The notes under the pieces were generated by a model. That model made no database searches, was not told the origin of the DNA, and saw only the letters and a program-made list of their open reading frames with translations. This document shows positions 1 through 9,233 of a DNA stretch of 54,990 nt, one piece after another. Both the position numbers and the translations under genes were made by a program. Source of the stretch: Bacteroidales bacterium (GTDB taxonomy: Bacteria > Bacteroidota > Bacteroidia > Bacteroidales > UBA932). Numbering within the stretch: position 1 is the stretch's first letter; each line of letters begins with the position of its first letter. Location: positions 1 through 54,990 of the forward strand of contig JAILQG010000094.1 in assembly GCA_024699055.1 (NCBI GenBank). Reading direction: 5' to 3'.

Positions 1-341
1 TCACCTTCCAGCCTTACGGCCTCGAAGGTGGCATTTTTCTTCATGTAGATGTCTGTCGGAGTGGTCCAGGTGAGGGAGCCGGTCACTTTCTGCCCCTTTT
101 CCGAAGGAATCTCGTTCAGCACCAGGACGAAATAGTCGGACATGTAATCCGTGGAGGCGCGGAATTCGCACCTGTCGCGGTTGAAGGAAAGCTGGCAGGT
201 GAGCGGGTCGTACCTGAAGACGGTGTTTCCTTCCTGCTCCATGGTCACTACGTTCTTCTGGACGAACGGTTCTATGAAACGGTCGTCCACGCAGCTGCAG
301 AGCAGCAGGCATGCGAGCGATATGATGAGCATCTTTCTCAT
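1..341 (-). CDS. Small secreted lipoprotein, partial (3' end cut by window edge)
   Basis: Minus-strand reading from ATG at 341: MRKMLIISLACLLLCSCVDDRFIEPFVQKN..., lipobox LLCSC; ATGA overlap with the upstream M6 protease stop. The tracked ORF 1..312(-) is a different, spurious frame. Confidence 0.75.
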   Translation of the reverse strand, partial: MRKMLIISLACLLLCSCVDDRFIEPFVQKNVVTMEQEGNTVFRYDPLTCQLSFNRDRCEFRASTDYMSDYFVLVLNEIPSEKGQKVTGSLTWTTPTDIYMKKNATFEAVRLEG

Positions 342-2074
342 TTCACCGTAACCTCCTTTATGAAAACGTCGTGGCTGCCGTCTTCCCAGTATACTTCCGC
401 TCTGAGCGTTCCGGATTTCTCCAGCGTGTAAAGGCCGTCCCTTCCGGCCGAGATGTTCTGCTTGTCGAAGAACCACCTGATGCTCTGCGCCCCGGAGGAA
501 TTGAATACCTGCAGGGGTATGCGGGCACCTTTTGGGAAACTGCCGTCCGAATTCCGCGGACCGTTCTTCAGGTAGATGAACGGGGAGATGCCGCTCCTTT
601 GGGTGAGGGTAGTGCCTGTGGTTTCGCCGGAGAAGATGATGTCGCCGCGGCGGTAAACCTGGATCAGGAGGCGGTATTCGGTATTGGGCGTGAGACCGCC
701 CAGATTGCAGCCCCAGCCGCCCTCCTCGAGCCTGCTGCCCCTGTTCCCGGCAACCTCTTTGCCGCCCGAGAAGCACTTTACCAGGCAGCTGTCCACCAGC
801 ATGTCGATCTTCTCGTCGCAGGACCAGTGCATGATGAAGGAGTTCTGGAACGGGATGCATGATAGGATGGAGACGGGTTCTATCAGGGTGAAGGAGATGC
901 TGTGGTCTGCGTCTCGAGTAATGTCGGTGAAGGCAAAAGAGGCGCCTTCACCGTTCCAGAAACGGAAGGCCGGGGTGGTTTCAGAACTGAAATCAGTATG
1001 GGTAGCGGTGGGGAAGAACGCCAGGTTATCGTCGGGGGATACCAGTTCCACGCACTGATGCTTCGGATTGCAGTTGACCTCGTTGTGCTCCCACCTTTTG
1101 AGGGCGGAAACGGATGATGAAAAGAAGTCGCTCCAGAGGGCGTCGCCCGTGGACATGTCCCAGTGGTAGATGAGCATGCCTTCCCCGCCGATATATGAAT
1201 CCCAGCCGATGTTCGATCTGTTCTCGACGAGAAAGACCTCGTCCTCGTTGCTGCCCTTGAAGATAAGATACCGGCCCTCTTCGCTGACGGGGCGGAGAGT
1301 GTAGGATCCGGGTTTGTCTACCACTTCGCCACGGCCCTCTCCGAGGTAATAATAGTCGGCGGCGCTGAATCCCGGGGGGATATGCCCGCCGGCGTTGCGG
1401 TAGCCTTCGTCCATGATGGAAGTCACGCCCCAGAGCGCCCTCGCCCTGCCGCCGCTGCCCTCGCCGTCGGTATCGTACATGTCCTGCAGGCCGAGAATGT
1501 GGCAGTATTCGTGGGCCATCATGCCGATGCCGGCGAATTTGCCGTCCGGGCCCAGTTCGCATGCCAGGCCGTATTCGGTAATGCGCCTTCCGTCAACGGT
1601 CAGGCTGGAATTTTTCGAAGAGAGTGAAACATACTGCGGCCAGAACATGTCGCGGACTCCCGAATCGGTCTCGGAGATGCCGGGAACCATTATGAGAACG
1701 TCCTTGACGGAGGAGGCGGAGCCGTTCGAATAGGCTGTGAAATCGATGCTGTCAGCGGCAATCTTGCAGGCTTCTTCCACGCCCTGGTACATGAGGGCGT
1801 CGTAGGAGTCGGGGCTGTTGGCCCCGTAATAGGAGTGGTTCCTGCCCAGGGTCACTACCGGTCCCGCGTCGAACCTGAACTTCGTCTTTCCGAAGAACTG
1901 ATCGCTGAAATAAAGGGAGAGGCTGTCAGTGAACGACTTGAACTCGTTTTTGCCGCTTGTGAAACTAAGGTCCTGGAATTGGACGAAAATCACTATCACC
2001 CTGCGCTCGGCGGCACCGGCCACGGAGCAGAACATGCATGTCAGCAGTATGAGTGACAAAAAAAAGCGTTTCAC
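338..2074 (-). CDS. M6 family (immune inhibitor A-like) secreted metalloprotease
   Basis: Signal peptide; zinc motif HEYCHILGLQD; conserved GLACELGPDGKFAGIGMMAHE context; C-terminal Fn3-like region. Confidence 0.85.
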   Translation of the reverse strand: MKRFFLSLILLTCMFCSVAGAAERRVIVIFVQFQDLSFTSGKNEFKSFTDSLSLYFSDQFFGKTKFRFDAGPVVTLGRNHSYYGANSPDSYDALMYQGVEEACKIAADSIDFTAYSNGSASSVKDVLIMVPGISETDSGVRDMFWPQYVSLSSKNSSLTVDGRRITEYGLACELGPDGKFAGIGMMAHEYCHILGLQDMYDTDGEGSGGRARALWGVTSIMDEGYRNAGGHIPPGFSAADYYYLGEGRGEVVDKPGSYTLRPVSEEGRYLIFKGSNEDEVFLVENRSNIGWDSYIGGEGMLIYHWDMSTGDALWSDFFSSSVSALKRWEHNEVNCNPKHQCVELVSPDDNLAFFPTATHTDFSSETTPAFRFWNGEGASFAFTDITRDADHSISFTLIEPVSILSCIPFQNSFIMHWSCDEKIDMLVDSCLVKCFSGGKEVAGNRGSRLEEGGWGCNLGGLTPNTEYRLLIQVYRRGDIIFSGETTGTTLTQRSGISPFIYLKNGPRNSDGSFPKGARIPLQVFNSSGAQSIRWFFDKQNISAGRDGLYTLEKSGTLRAEVYWEDGSHDVFIKEVTVK

Positions 2075-2116
2075 TGTTTTGGTCCTGCATAGATACGAAA
2101 AAAAGCCGTGAAACGC

Positions 2117-2156
2117 AAAAAAATCGAAGGGCCGAAAGCCTCGCGGCTGCCGACCC
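2117..2156 (-). terminator. Rho-independent terminator downstream of the histone H1-like gene
   Basis: Minus-strand RNA GGGUCGGCAGCC-GCGA-GGCUUUCGGCCC (11 of 12 positions pair, counting wobbles; GNRA loop), then UUCGAUUUUUUU. Confidence 0.75.
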
Positions 2157-2242
2157 CCAGACGTGTACTAAAACCTAAACCTACAACATAGATGCAGAAA
2201 GGTTTGAAAACGTTGCGTATTTTTCAAAAAAAATATAAAAAA

Positions 2243-2419
2243 TTACTTCTTGGCTTCTTCAACGGAAATCTTGCGGAATTCCTTGAGCTGCTTCATGAGC
2301 TCGAGGGCGGCCTTGCGGGCGCGTGCGCCGGCAGCCTTGTTGCCCTTGACTACCTGAGCTTCTGCGTTAACCTTGAAGAGATCCATGTTCGCGTTGATGA
2401 GATCGACGAGTTTCTTCAT
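2243..2419 (-). CDS. Histone H1-like (Hc1-type) small basic protein
   Basis: 58 aa MKKLVDLINANMDLFKVNAEAQVVKGNKAAGARARKAALELMKQLKEFRKISVEEAKK; matches the Bacteroidota histone H1 family pattern (GNKAAGxRARKxxLEL). Not in the supplied ORF track. Confidence 0.85.
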   Translation of the reverse strand: MKKLVDLINANMDLFKVNAEAQVVKGNKAAGARARKAALELMKQLKEFRKISVEEAKK

Positions 2420-2526
2420 TTCTTTGATGATTAATGGTTCGTATAAAAATGATAATGATATAGCCGATGGTTAGTCAACGCAAGATATTGATTTTTCGTT
2501 AAATAAACAATTATTCGCCGAAAAAA

Positions 2527-3114
2527 TCATTTATTTTCACAATTCTTTGTGTTGACGAAGTTCATGGCCCTGTCGATCCCGGAAAGGATCCAGGTCTGGA
2601 CGCCCTCTCTGGTTTTTGCACTCAGCTCAGGAAGCATTTCCCGTTGTGCGGCGTCGAGCTGGCCCAGGACGAAATCTATCTGCCCGCCTTCCTGGAAATC
2701 ATGTCCCACTCCCATGCGCAGCCTGGCGAATTCACGGGTGCCGATGCTCTCGATGATGCTTTTGAGCCCATTGTGACCGCCGTCGCTCCCGTCCCGCCTG
2801 AGTCTGAGAGTGCCGAAAGGGAGGTTGATGTCATCGCATATCACCATGAGCCGCTCTTCAGTGACAGGGAGCTTCCCGAGCCAGTAGCGAACGGCATTGC
2901 CGCTCAGGTTCATATAGGTGGACGGCTTGAGCAGGTAGATGCTGCGGCCCCTGAAGGGGACTTCCGCCAGGTCGCCGTAGCGCCTGGTATAAAAAACGGC
3001 ACCGGCCGCCTGTGCCCAGGCGTCCAGTGCCATGAAACCCATGTTGTGACGGGAGAGTGCATACTCGGGACCGATGTTTCCCAGCCCTGCTACGAGATAG
3101 CTTTCCCCCGCCAT
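2527..3114 (-). CDS. pth: Peptidyl-tRNA hydrolase
   Basis: YLVAGLGNIGPEYALSRHNMGF; KPSTYMNLSGNAV; DDINLPFGTLRLRRDGSDGGHNGLKSI. Confidence 0.95.
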   Translation of the reverse strand: MAGESYLVAGLGNIGPEYALSRHNMGFMALDAWAQAAGAVFYTRRYGDLAEVPFRGRSIYLLKPSTYMNLSGNAVRYWLGKLPVTEERLMVICDDINLPFGTLRLRRDGSDGGHNGLKSIIESIGTREFARLRMGVGHDFQEGGQIDFVLGQLDAAQREMLPELSAKTREGVQTWILSGIDRAMNFVNTKNCENK

Positions 3115-3131
3115 GGATAAAAGCCGTTATG

Positions 3132-3746
3132 CTACTCGGCAGCGGCCTCTCCTTCTGCGGGAGCTTCGCCCTCAGTGGAGGCTGCAGCGGAAGAGCTGTT
3201 GCGGGTTGCGCGAACGGTGCAGATGACGCTGTCCTTGTCGGTGAGGACCTTGACGTTGTCGACCTTCACGTCGCCGGCGGAAATCTTCTTGTCGAGATCG
3301 AGATTGCTGACGTCAAGCTTGATGTCGTCGGGAAGATCCTTCATGAGAGCGCTGATGCGCAGTTTGCGGAGGTTCTGGATGAACTTGCCACCCTTCTGCA
3401 CACCCACGGGGTGACCCGAAACATAGACGGGAACCTCGATGGCGATGGGCTTGGTCTCGTTGACTGCGAGGAAGTCCACGTGGAGGCAGATATCCGATAC
3501 GGGATGGAACTGGAGCTCGTGGAGCACCGCGGTCTGGGGCTTGCCATTGTCGAGAACGAGGTCGAGAATGTAAGATACGGGAGTGTTGATGACACTCTGG
3601 AGATCTTTAGCCGATACTGTGAAAAGTTTGGGTTCTACGCCGTTGCCGTAGAGATTGCAGGGAACGAGCCCTTCTTTGCGGAAAGCCTTGATGACGGCTT
3701 TGTTGCCGACCTTCCTGGTCTGGCCTTTAAGAGTGAAATGCTGCAT
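3132..3746 (-). CDS. rplY: 50S ribosomal protein L25/general stress protein Ctc
   Basis: L25 N-domain plus TL5/Ctc C-domain (VPVYVSGHPVGVQKGGKFIQNLRKLRI). Confidence 0.9.
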   Translation of the reverse strand: MQHFTLKGQTRKVGNKAVIKAFRKEGLVPCNLYGNGVEPKLFTVSAKDLQSVINTPVSYILDLVLDNGKPQTAVLHELQFHPVSDICLHVDFLAVNETKPIAIEVPVYVSGHPVGVQKGGKFIQNLRKLRISALMKDLPDDIKLDVSNLDLDKKISAGDVKVDNVKVLTDKDSVICTVRATRNSSSAAASTEGEAPAEGEAAAE

Positions 3747-3810
3747 AATAAAAATGTGTTACTCAATTCCTGGCTTCATGGGGCCGGAATCCCATTGCAC
3801 AATGCGGGCG

Positions 3811-3840
3811 CAAAGATAAGCAAAAAAAATTATTTCACAA
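3811..3840 (-). promoter_or_regulatory. Bacteroidota-type promoter for rplY-pth
   Basis: Minus strand TTG-N19-TATCTTTG, matching the TTG/TAnnTTTG consensus; the -33 TTG lies in the last codons of the upstream C11 protease gene. Confidence 0.75.
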
Positions 3841-5059
3841 GACCGGTGGCGATATTCCAGTCGAGGCTCTTGTAATACTCTCTGAGTTTGTCGGTTCCGG
3901 TGGACGGAAGGAACATGCTCATGCCGCTGTAGGTCTTGATTTTGAGGTCCAGGAAACTGGCCGTCGCCGCCTTGTACGGGATGCAGCGGTCGAGCGCGTC
4001 GTTGAGCGCTTTCATGTCGGAGGCGTCGGCGCCGGTGTGCTTCAGGATATCTGCAAGGTCGTAGAAATAACTGTACCTGATCGTGAACGGATCGCGGAAA
4101 TAGTATTGGATTCCGCTCTTGTCGCCCAGGGCACCGATCTGGGCCCTGTATTTCTGGAAAAGGGTGTTGCAGGTCTCGGCAAGTTGCTCCAGCATGGCGC
4201 AGTCCACGACGGTTATGGTGGCGGAACGGTAAGTTTCGCCGCGAGGATCGTTCAGATAACGCTGATAGTAGGCGTCGGAAAACTTCACCACCGAACCGCC
4301 GTCCGCAAGCAGGTAAGGCGACAGGGTCGTGTAGTCGAAACCGGTGCTCAAAATCTCCGTGGGGGCGGCGGAAATGAAATCGGCCACGTTCCGGAGCTGG
4401 TAGAATACTTCTACGCACCCCATGAAGCATGCATCGAACACTATCCAGTCCAGATGCATTGGGATGGCGTGGGCCAGATCGGCGATCTCGAGTTCCTCCG
4501 GGATTTCGGGCCCGTTTTTCATGTATCCCTCGCTGCCGAAACTCTTGCTGGGAGCCAGGACGTGATAATCCAGGGCATCGTCTCCCTTTGAAACATAATT
4601 CTTCGGGAGCCAGCCGGAACCATGCGAAGACATGATAAGCCCGTAGTGTTCGGCCGGGGCGGCCTGGACCACCTTTTCGAGAACCCGTCTGATGACCGCG
4701 GTTGAGAGTGAGCTCTCCTGCGGCGGCACGGTAAGGAGGGTGTCCACCTCCAGTGCGCCGGTCTGGTTGCGGTATGCATTCAGGAGGTAGCCGTTCACGG
4801 GCGTAGGATCGACATCCGAAAGGGCGCAGCGCGAATACACAAGCAGGTGCTTTTTGCTGCCGTACTGCGGTATGGAACCGCTGAATGCGGTTTCGATGTT
4901 CTGTTTGATGTCGGACGAGAGGTTGTTGAAAGCTTCGGCGTAGACTATGACAGAAACGGATTCGGTGGATTTGTCCGTAATGTGATAGCCCAGTTCATGC
5001 TTCTCGCATCCGGTAAGGAACGCGATCAGGATAGTAATAGTTGCAAACAACCTTCGCAT
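3830..5059 (-). CDS. Clostripain (C11) family cysteine peptidase, lipoprotein
   Basis: MRRLFATITILIAFLTGC lipobox; His/Cys context YGLIMSSHGSGW and IVFDACFMGCVEV. Start set at internal Met 5059 rather than the tracked 5116. Confidence 0.85.
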   Translation of the reverse strand: MRRLFATITILIAFLTGCEKHELGYHITDKSTESVSVIVYAEAFNNLSSDIKQNIETAFSGSIPQYGSKKHLLVYSRCALSDVDPTPVNGYLLNAYRNQTGALEVDTLLTVPPQESSLSTAVIRRVLEKVVQAAPAEHYGLIMSSHGSGWLPKNYVSKGDDALDYHVLAPSKSFGSEGYMKNGPEIPEELEIADLAHAIPMHLDWIVFDACFMGCVEVFYQLRNVADFISAAPTEILSTGFDYTTLSPYLLADGGSVVKFSDAYYQRYLNDPRGETYRSATITVVDCAMLEQLAETCNTLFQKYRAQIGALGDKSGIQYYFRDPFTIRYSYFYDLADILKHTGADASDMKALNDALDRCIPYKAATASFLDLKIKTYSGMSMFLPSTGTDKLREYYKSLDWNIATGLVK

Positions 5060-5063
5060 ACGG

Positions 5064-5090
5064 CAAATATAGGCATTTTTATTATATTTG
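5064..5090. promoter_or_regulatory. Divergent -7 elements for C11 lipoprotein (-) and xerD (+)
   Basis: CAAATATA (5064-5071, minus TATATTTG) and TATATTTG (5083-5090, plus). Confidence 0.65.
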
Positions 5091-5096
5091 CGATAT

Positions 5097-5972
5097 ATGG
5101 ACAGCCTTGCCGCCATCAGGGAATATGCGTACTATCTGCGTATGGAGAGAAAGAAATCTCCCAATACGGTTGCCGCATATACCGGCGACGTGGCCGATTT
5201 CCTGGATTTCTATAAAGGCGACGTCTCCGCGGCTGCCACCGCCGACGTCGAGTCCTTCATTCTGGACCGTTCCGGAATCCTCTCCAAACGCAGCCAGGCG
5301 CGGGTGCTTTCATCGCTTTCCTCCTTTTTCGGATGGCTTATCCTGGAGGGGGAGCGGAAAGACAATCCCTGCGACAACGTGGACAGGCCTAAACTCGGTC
5401 GGTATCTTCCGGAAGTGCTCTCGGTCGGGGAGGTAGAGGCGATCATGAACAGCGTCGACCTGCGTACCTGGCAGGGCGTGCGCGACAGGGCAATCCTCGA
5501 AATCCTATACGGCAGCGGCCTGCGGGTATCTGAAGTTTGCGGCCTGCTCATCTCCCACGTCTACACCGGGGAGGGCTTCGTGCGTGTGGTCGGCAAAGGG
5601 GACAAGGAGCGTCTCGTGCCCATGGGGGGGATGGCGGCGGATGCTTTCACCGCCTATCTCGAGGTGCGGCCTGTTCCGGATTCCGCCGAATTCGACGATA
5701 TCGCCTTCCTGAACCGTTTCGGAAGGAGCCTCAGCCGGATATCCGTGTTCAACATGGTCAAGAAGCAGGCCATGGTAGCAGGGGTGAACAAGGAGATATC
5801 TCCGCACACCTTCCGGCACTCGTTCGCCACCCATCTCATCGAAAACGGGGCGGACCTTCGGGTCGTGCAGGAAATGCTGGGGCACGAGAGTATCCTCACC
5901 ACAGAAATCTACACGCACATAGACTCCGCTACCTGGCAGGCGGAGGTGCTGAAACATCATCCCAGGAGATAG
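5097..5972 (+). CDS. xerD: Tyrosine recombinase XerD
   Basis: R (GSGLRVSEV), [25 protein letters not shown] catalytic signature. Confidence 0.92.
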   Translation: MDSLAAIREYAYYLRMERKKSPNTVAAYTGDVADFLDFYKGDVSAAATADVESFILDRSGILSKRSQARVLSSLSSFFGWLILEGERKDNPCDNVDRPKLGRYLPEVLSVGEVEAIMNSVDLRTWQGVRDRAILEILYGSGLRVSEVCGLLISHVYTGEGFVRVVGKGDKERLVPMGGMAADAFTAYLEVRPVPDSAEFDDIAFLNRFGRSLSRISVFNMVKKQAMVAGVNKEISPHTFRHSFATHLIENGADLRVVQEMLGHESILTTEIYTHIDSATWQAEVLKHHPRR

Positions 5973-5979
5973 CGGTTTG

Positions 5980-6984
5980 CTAGATCTGGTAGAACCCGAC
6001 TTTCTTGTAGACTTTGCGGAGCGTCTTGCCGGCTACGTATGATGCGGCTTCGGCGCCCTTGCGGTAGACATCTTCGAGGTAGGCCTTGTCTTTGATGAGG
6101 CGTTCGGCTTCCTCGCGGATGGGACGCAGGGCCTCGACGACGGCTTCTCCCACGGCGGGCTTGAACGTGCCGTAGCCCTGTCCGGAGAACTCCGCCTCTA
6201 TCTGTTCCAGGCTCTTGCCGGTAAGGGTGGAGTAGATGTTCATGAGGTTTGCTACTCCGGGCTTGGCATCTTTGTCGAATCTCACGCAATTCTCTCTGTC
6301 AGAGTCGGTTACGGCCCTCTTGAACTTGCGCCGGATATCGTCGGGGGAGTCCATGAGGAACACGCATCCGTCGGGCACCGACTTGCTCATCTTGGCGCCG
6401 GGGGTGGTGAGCCCGTAGATGCGTGCGCCAACCTTGTTGATGAGGGGCTCCGGCACTTTGAACACGTCGCCGTAGACGCTGTTGAAGCGCTGGGCGATGT
6501 CGCGGCAGAGCTCCACGTGCTGCTTCTGGTCTTCTCCCACAGGCACGTAGTCGGCCTGATACAGTAGTATGTCAGCGGCCATGAGCACCGGATAGGTGAA
6601 GAGGCCGGAGTTGATGTTGTCGGAGTATTTTGCGGACTTGTCCTTGAACTGGGTCATGCGGGAAAGCTCGCCGAACATGGTGTAGCAGCTCAGTACCCAG
6701 GCCAGCTGGGAATGCGCCGGCACATGCGACTGGAGGAACAGCACGTTCTTTTCGGGATCGAGCCCGCAGGCGATGTACTGCGCAAGCTGGTTGATGCTGC
6801 GTTTGCGGAGCTCGGCGGGATCCTGCCTCACCGTGATGGTGTGCAGGTCGGCCATGAAATAGAAGCACTCATACTGGTCCACCCGGTCCGCCCAGTTCTT
6901 GATGGCGCCGAGATAATTGCCGAGGTGAAGGTCGCCGCTGGGCTGTATGCCCGAAAGCATGCGTTTTTTCGTTACTTCTTCCAT
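5980..6984 (-). CDS. trpS: Tryptophanyl-tRNA synthetase
   Basis: SGIQPSGDLHLGNYLGA, GAKMSKSVPDG. Confidence 0.96.
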   Translation of the reverse strand: MEEVTKKRMLSGIQPSGDLHLGNYLGAIKNWADRVDQYECFYFMADLHTITVRQDPAELRKRSINQLAQYIACGLDPEKNVLFLQSHVPAHSQLAWVLSCYTMFGELSRMTQFKDKSAKYSDNINSGLFTYPVLMAADILLYQADYVPVGEDQKQHVELCRDIAQRFNSVYGDVFKVPEPLINKVGARIYGLTTPGAKMSKSVPDGCVFLMDSPDDIRRKFKRAVTDSDRENCVRFDKDAKPGVANLMNIYSTLTGKSLEQIEAEFSGQGYGTFKPAVGEAVVEALRPIREEAERLIKDKAYLEDVYRKGAEAASYVAGKTLRKVYKKVGFYQI

Positions 6985-6986
6985 TG

Positions 6987-7568
6987 CTATTCACGCGTTT
7001 TCGCAGCCTCTTCCATCGCTTTGTTGTAACACTCGCGGCAGAGGGGTTCGTAAATGTCTTTTTCTCCCAGGACCACCAGTTTCTTGCTTTGGCTCAGACG
7101 GTGGGAATGGTTCGCCAGCGCCCCGCACTTGACGCAGATGGCATGCACTTTCTGCACGTCTTCCGCAACTGCGAGCAGTGCCGGGATGGGGCCGAACGGC
7201 TTGCCGAGATAATCGGTATCGAGCCCGGCCGCAATCACGCGGATGCCCCTGTTGGCGAGCTCCTGGCATACGTCCACGAGGTTGGGGCCGAAAAACTGGG
7301 CTTCGTCTATGCCTACGACCTGCACGTCCTTTTCGACCTCCAGCATCTGAGCGGCGTCCTTGATGGGCCTGGATTCTATCTTGTGGGCGTCGTGCGACAC
7401 CACCTCCATGTCGGAGTAGCGGGTGTCTATCCCCGGCTTGAAGATGGCGATTTTCTGGTTTGCGAACTGGGCGCGGCGCAGGCGCCTGATGAGTTCTTCG
7501 GTCTTGCCCGAGAACATGGAGCCGCAGATGACTTCGATGCAGCCTGTTTTTTTGGAGTCTTCCAACAT
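6987..7568 (-). CDS. tdk: Thymidine kinase
   Basis: [35 protein letters not shown]; zinc-finger cysteines. Start reassigned to Met at 7568. Confidence 0.93.
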   Translation of the reverse strand: MLEDSKKTGCIEVICGSMFSGKTEELIRRLRRAQFANQKIAIFKPGIDTRYSDMEVVSHDAHKIESRPIKDAAQMLEVEKDVQVVGIDEAQFFGPNLVDVCQELANRGIRVIAAGLDTDYLGKPFGPIPALLAVAEDVQKVHAICVKCGALANHSHRLSQSKKLVVLGEKDIYEPLCRECYNKAMEEAAKTRE

Positions 7569-7594
7569 TTTGCTAAATTTGTGCTTGGCGAATG

Positions 7595-7612
7595 CAAAAG
7601 TAGTTATTTTTG
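7595..7612. promoter_or_regulatory. Bidirectional promoter dyad for tdk (-) and rsmI (+)
   Basis: CAAAAGTAgtTATTTTTG: minus TACTTTTG and plus TATTTTTG boxes separated by 2 bp. Confidence 0.65.
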
Positions 7613-7632
7613 GCGACATTCGCCAGAGCTCT

Positions 7633-8382
7633 ATGAAAGGAACGTTATATATTGTGCCCACTCCGGTAGGAAACCTGGAGGACATCACACTCCGGGCCTT
7701 GAAGGTGTTGAAAGAGGCGGATCTGATCCTGGCGGAAGACACCCGCACCAGTTCCATTCTTCTCCAGCACTACGACATCCACGTCCCGCTCGCCTCGCAT
7801 CATAAATTCAACGAGCACGGGACGGCAGAAAAATTCAAAGAGGCCGTTCTCGCCGGCAGGAACGTGGCCCTGATCAGCGATGCCGGCACACCCGGCATTT
7901 CCGACCCAGGCTTCTTCCTCGCCCGCAGCTGTGCGGCCGAAGGCATAGAGGTCGTCACACTGCCCGGCGCTACGGCCTGCATTCCGGCGCTGGTTTCTTC
8001 GGGGCTGCCTTGCGACCGCTTCTGTTTCGAAGGCTTCCTTCCCCAGAAAAAGGGCCGGCAGACCGCTCTGGAAGCGCTCCGCGGCGAGCAGCGCACGATG
8101 ATATTCTACGAATCCCCCTACAGGCTTGTCAAAACCCTGCAGCAGTTCAGCGAAGTGTTCGGCTCCGAAAGGCAGTGCAGCGTGGCCAGGGAAATCTCCA
8201 AGATACACGAAGAGCATGTGCGGGGTTCCATAGGCGAGGTGCTGGAGCATTTCACCGCCACCGAGCCCAGGGGAGAGATCGTAATAGTTGTCGCGGGCGC
8301 ACCGCAGCCGGCGCGCAGCGAACACAGGAACAAGTTCAGGAAAGAGGAGAGAGATGGAAGGGAAGGACAAGAAACGGAATAG
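7633..8382 (+). CDS. rsmI: 16S rRNA (cytidine-2'-O)-methyltransferase RsmI
   Basis: [53 protein letters not shown]. Confidence 0.95.
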   Translation: MKGTLYIVPTPVGNLEDITLRALKVLKEADLILAEDTRTSSILLQHYDIHVPLASHHKFNEHGTAEKFKEAVLAGRNVALISDAGTPGISDPGFFLARSCAAEGIEVVTLPGATACIPALVSSGLPCDRFCFEGFLPQKKGRQTALEALRGEQRTMIFYESPYRLVKTLQQFSEVFGSERQCSVAREISKIHEEHVRGSIGEVLEHFTATEPRGEIVIVVAGAPQPARSEHRNKFRKEERDGREGQETE

Positions 8383-9226
8383 CGCCGGAGGCGTCTTCAA
8401 GGTCGGCGCAATTGCGCTGGCATTCCTCATCACAGGCTATCAGGCTGCCCTTTTCATTACAAGGGCCGCGGTTACCAGAATAGTTGCCAATCAGGACCAT
8501 CCCGACACCGTGTACGTATACGCACCGGCAGCGGCGGATTCGGCCGGCTCCGGTGCGGATGCACCTGCCGTGAGAGTCAGCTCCCCTCATTCCCCGGCGG
8601 CGAAAGAGACGGTGCGGCGGTATGCCGTGCGGAAGGTGGAGTCATTCCGCTTCGACCCCAACACCGTGAGCGTAGAAGACCTCATGCGGCTGGGATTCAG
8701 CGAAAAGCAGGCGCAGAGCATCGACAATTACCGCAAAAAGGGCGGCAGGTTCAGGCGGAAGGGCGATTTTGCCAAGTCTTATGTGGTCAGCGATTCGGTC
8801 TACGAGCGGCTTGCACCCTACATCGACATCCCCCTGGTCGACATCAACAAGGCCGATTCCGCGGCATTCGACACCCTTCCCGGGATAGGGGGCTGGTTCG
8901 CTGCCCGGATGGTGGAATACCGCAGCAGGCTGCACGGGTATTCGTGTCCCGAGCAGCTGATGGAGATATACAACTTCGATGAGGCCCGCTACAATGGCTT
9001 GAAAGACCTCATAACCTGCTCGCCGGCGGAACCTTATCCGCTGTGGTCGGCGCCTGCGGACAGCATCCGGGAGCATCCCCACGTGCAAAAATGGCAGACC
9101 GCCCGCGCCATCGTTCTTTACCGGGAAAATAACCCCAGGGAGAACTGGACCGTGGACGGTCTGCTAAAGGCCGGCGTCATAACGGAAGAACAGGCTTCCG
9201 GTCTGCGCCGCTGCAGGTTGAAATGA
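8354..9226 (+). CDS. Helix-hairpin-helix (ComEA-like) membrane-anchored protein
   Basis: N-terminal TM segment; VDINKADSAAFDTLPGIGGWFAARMVEYR HhH repeats. Confidence 0.8.
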   Translation: MEGKDKKRNSAGGVFKVGAIALAFLITGYQAALFITRAAVTRIVANQDHPDTVYVYAPAAADSAGSGADAPAVRVSSPHSPAAKETVRRYAVRKVESFRFDPNTVSVEDLMRLGFSEKQAQSIDNYRKKGGRFRRKGDFAKSYVVSDSVYERLAPYIDIPLVDINKADSAAFDTLPGIGGWFAARMVEYRSRLHGYSCPEQLMEIYNFDEARYNGLKDLITCSPAEPYPLWSAPADSIREHPHVQKWQTARAIVLYRENNPRENWTVDGLLKAGVITEEQASGLRRCRLK

Positions 9227-9233
9227 GGGCTGC

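Noticed and set aside
5973-5999. CGGTTTGCTAGATCTGGTAGAACCCG as a xerD/trpS terminator
   Set aside because: Short imperfect stem, large loop and no T-tract on either strand.
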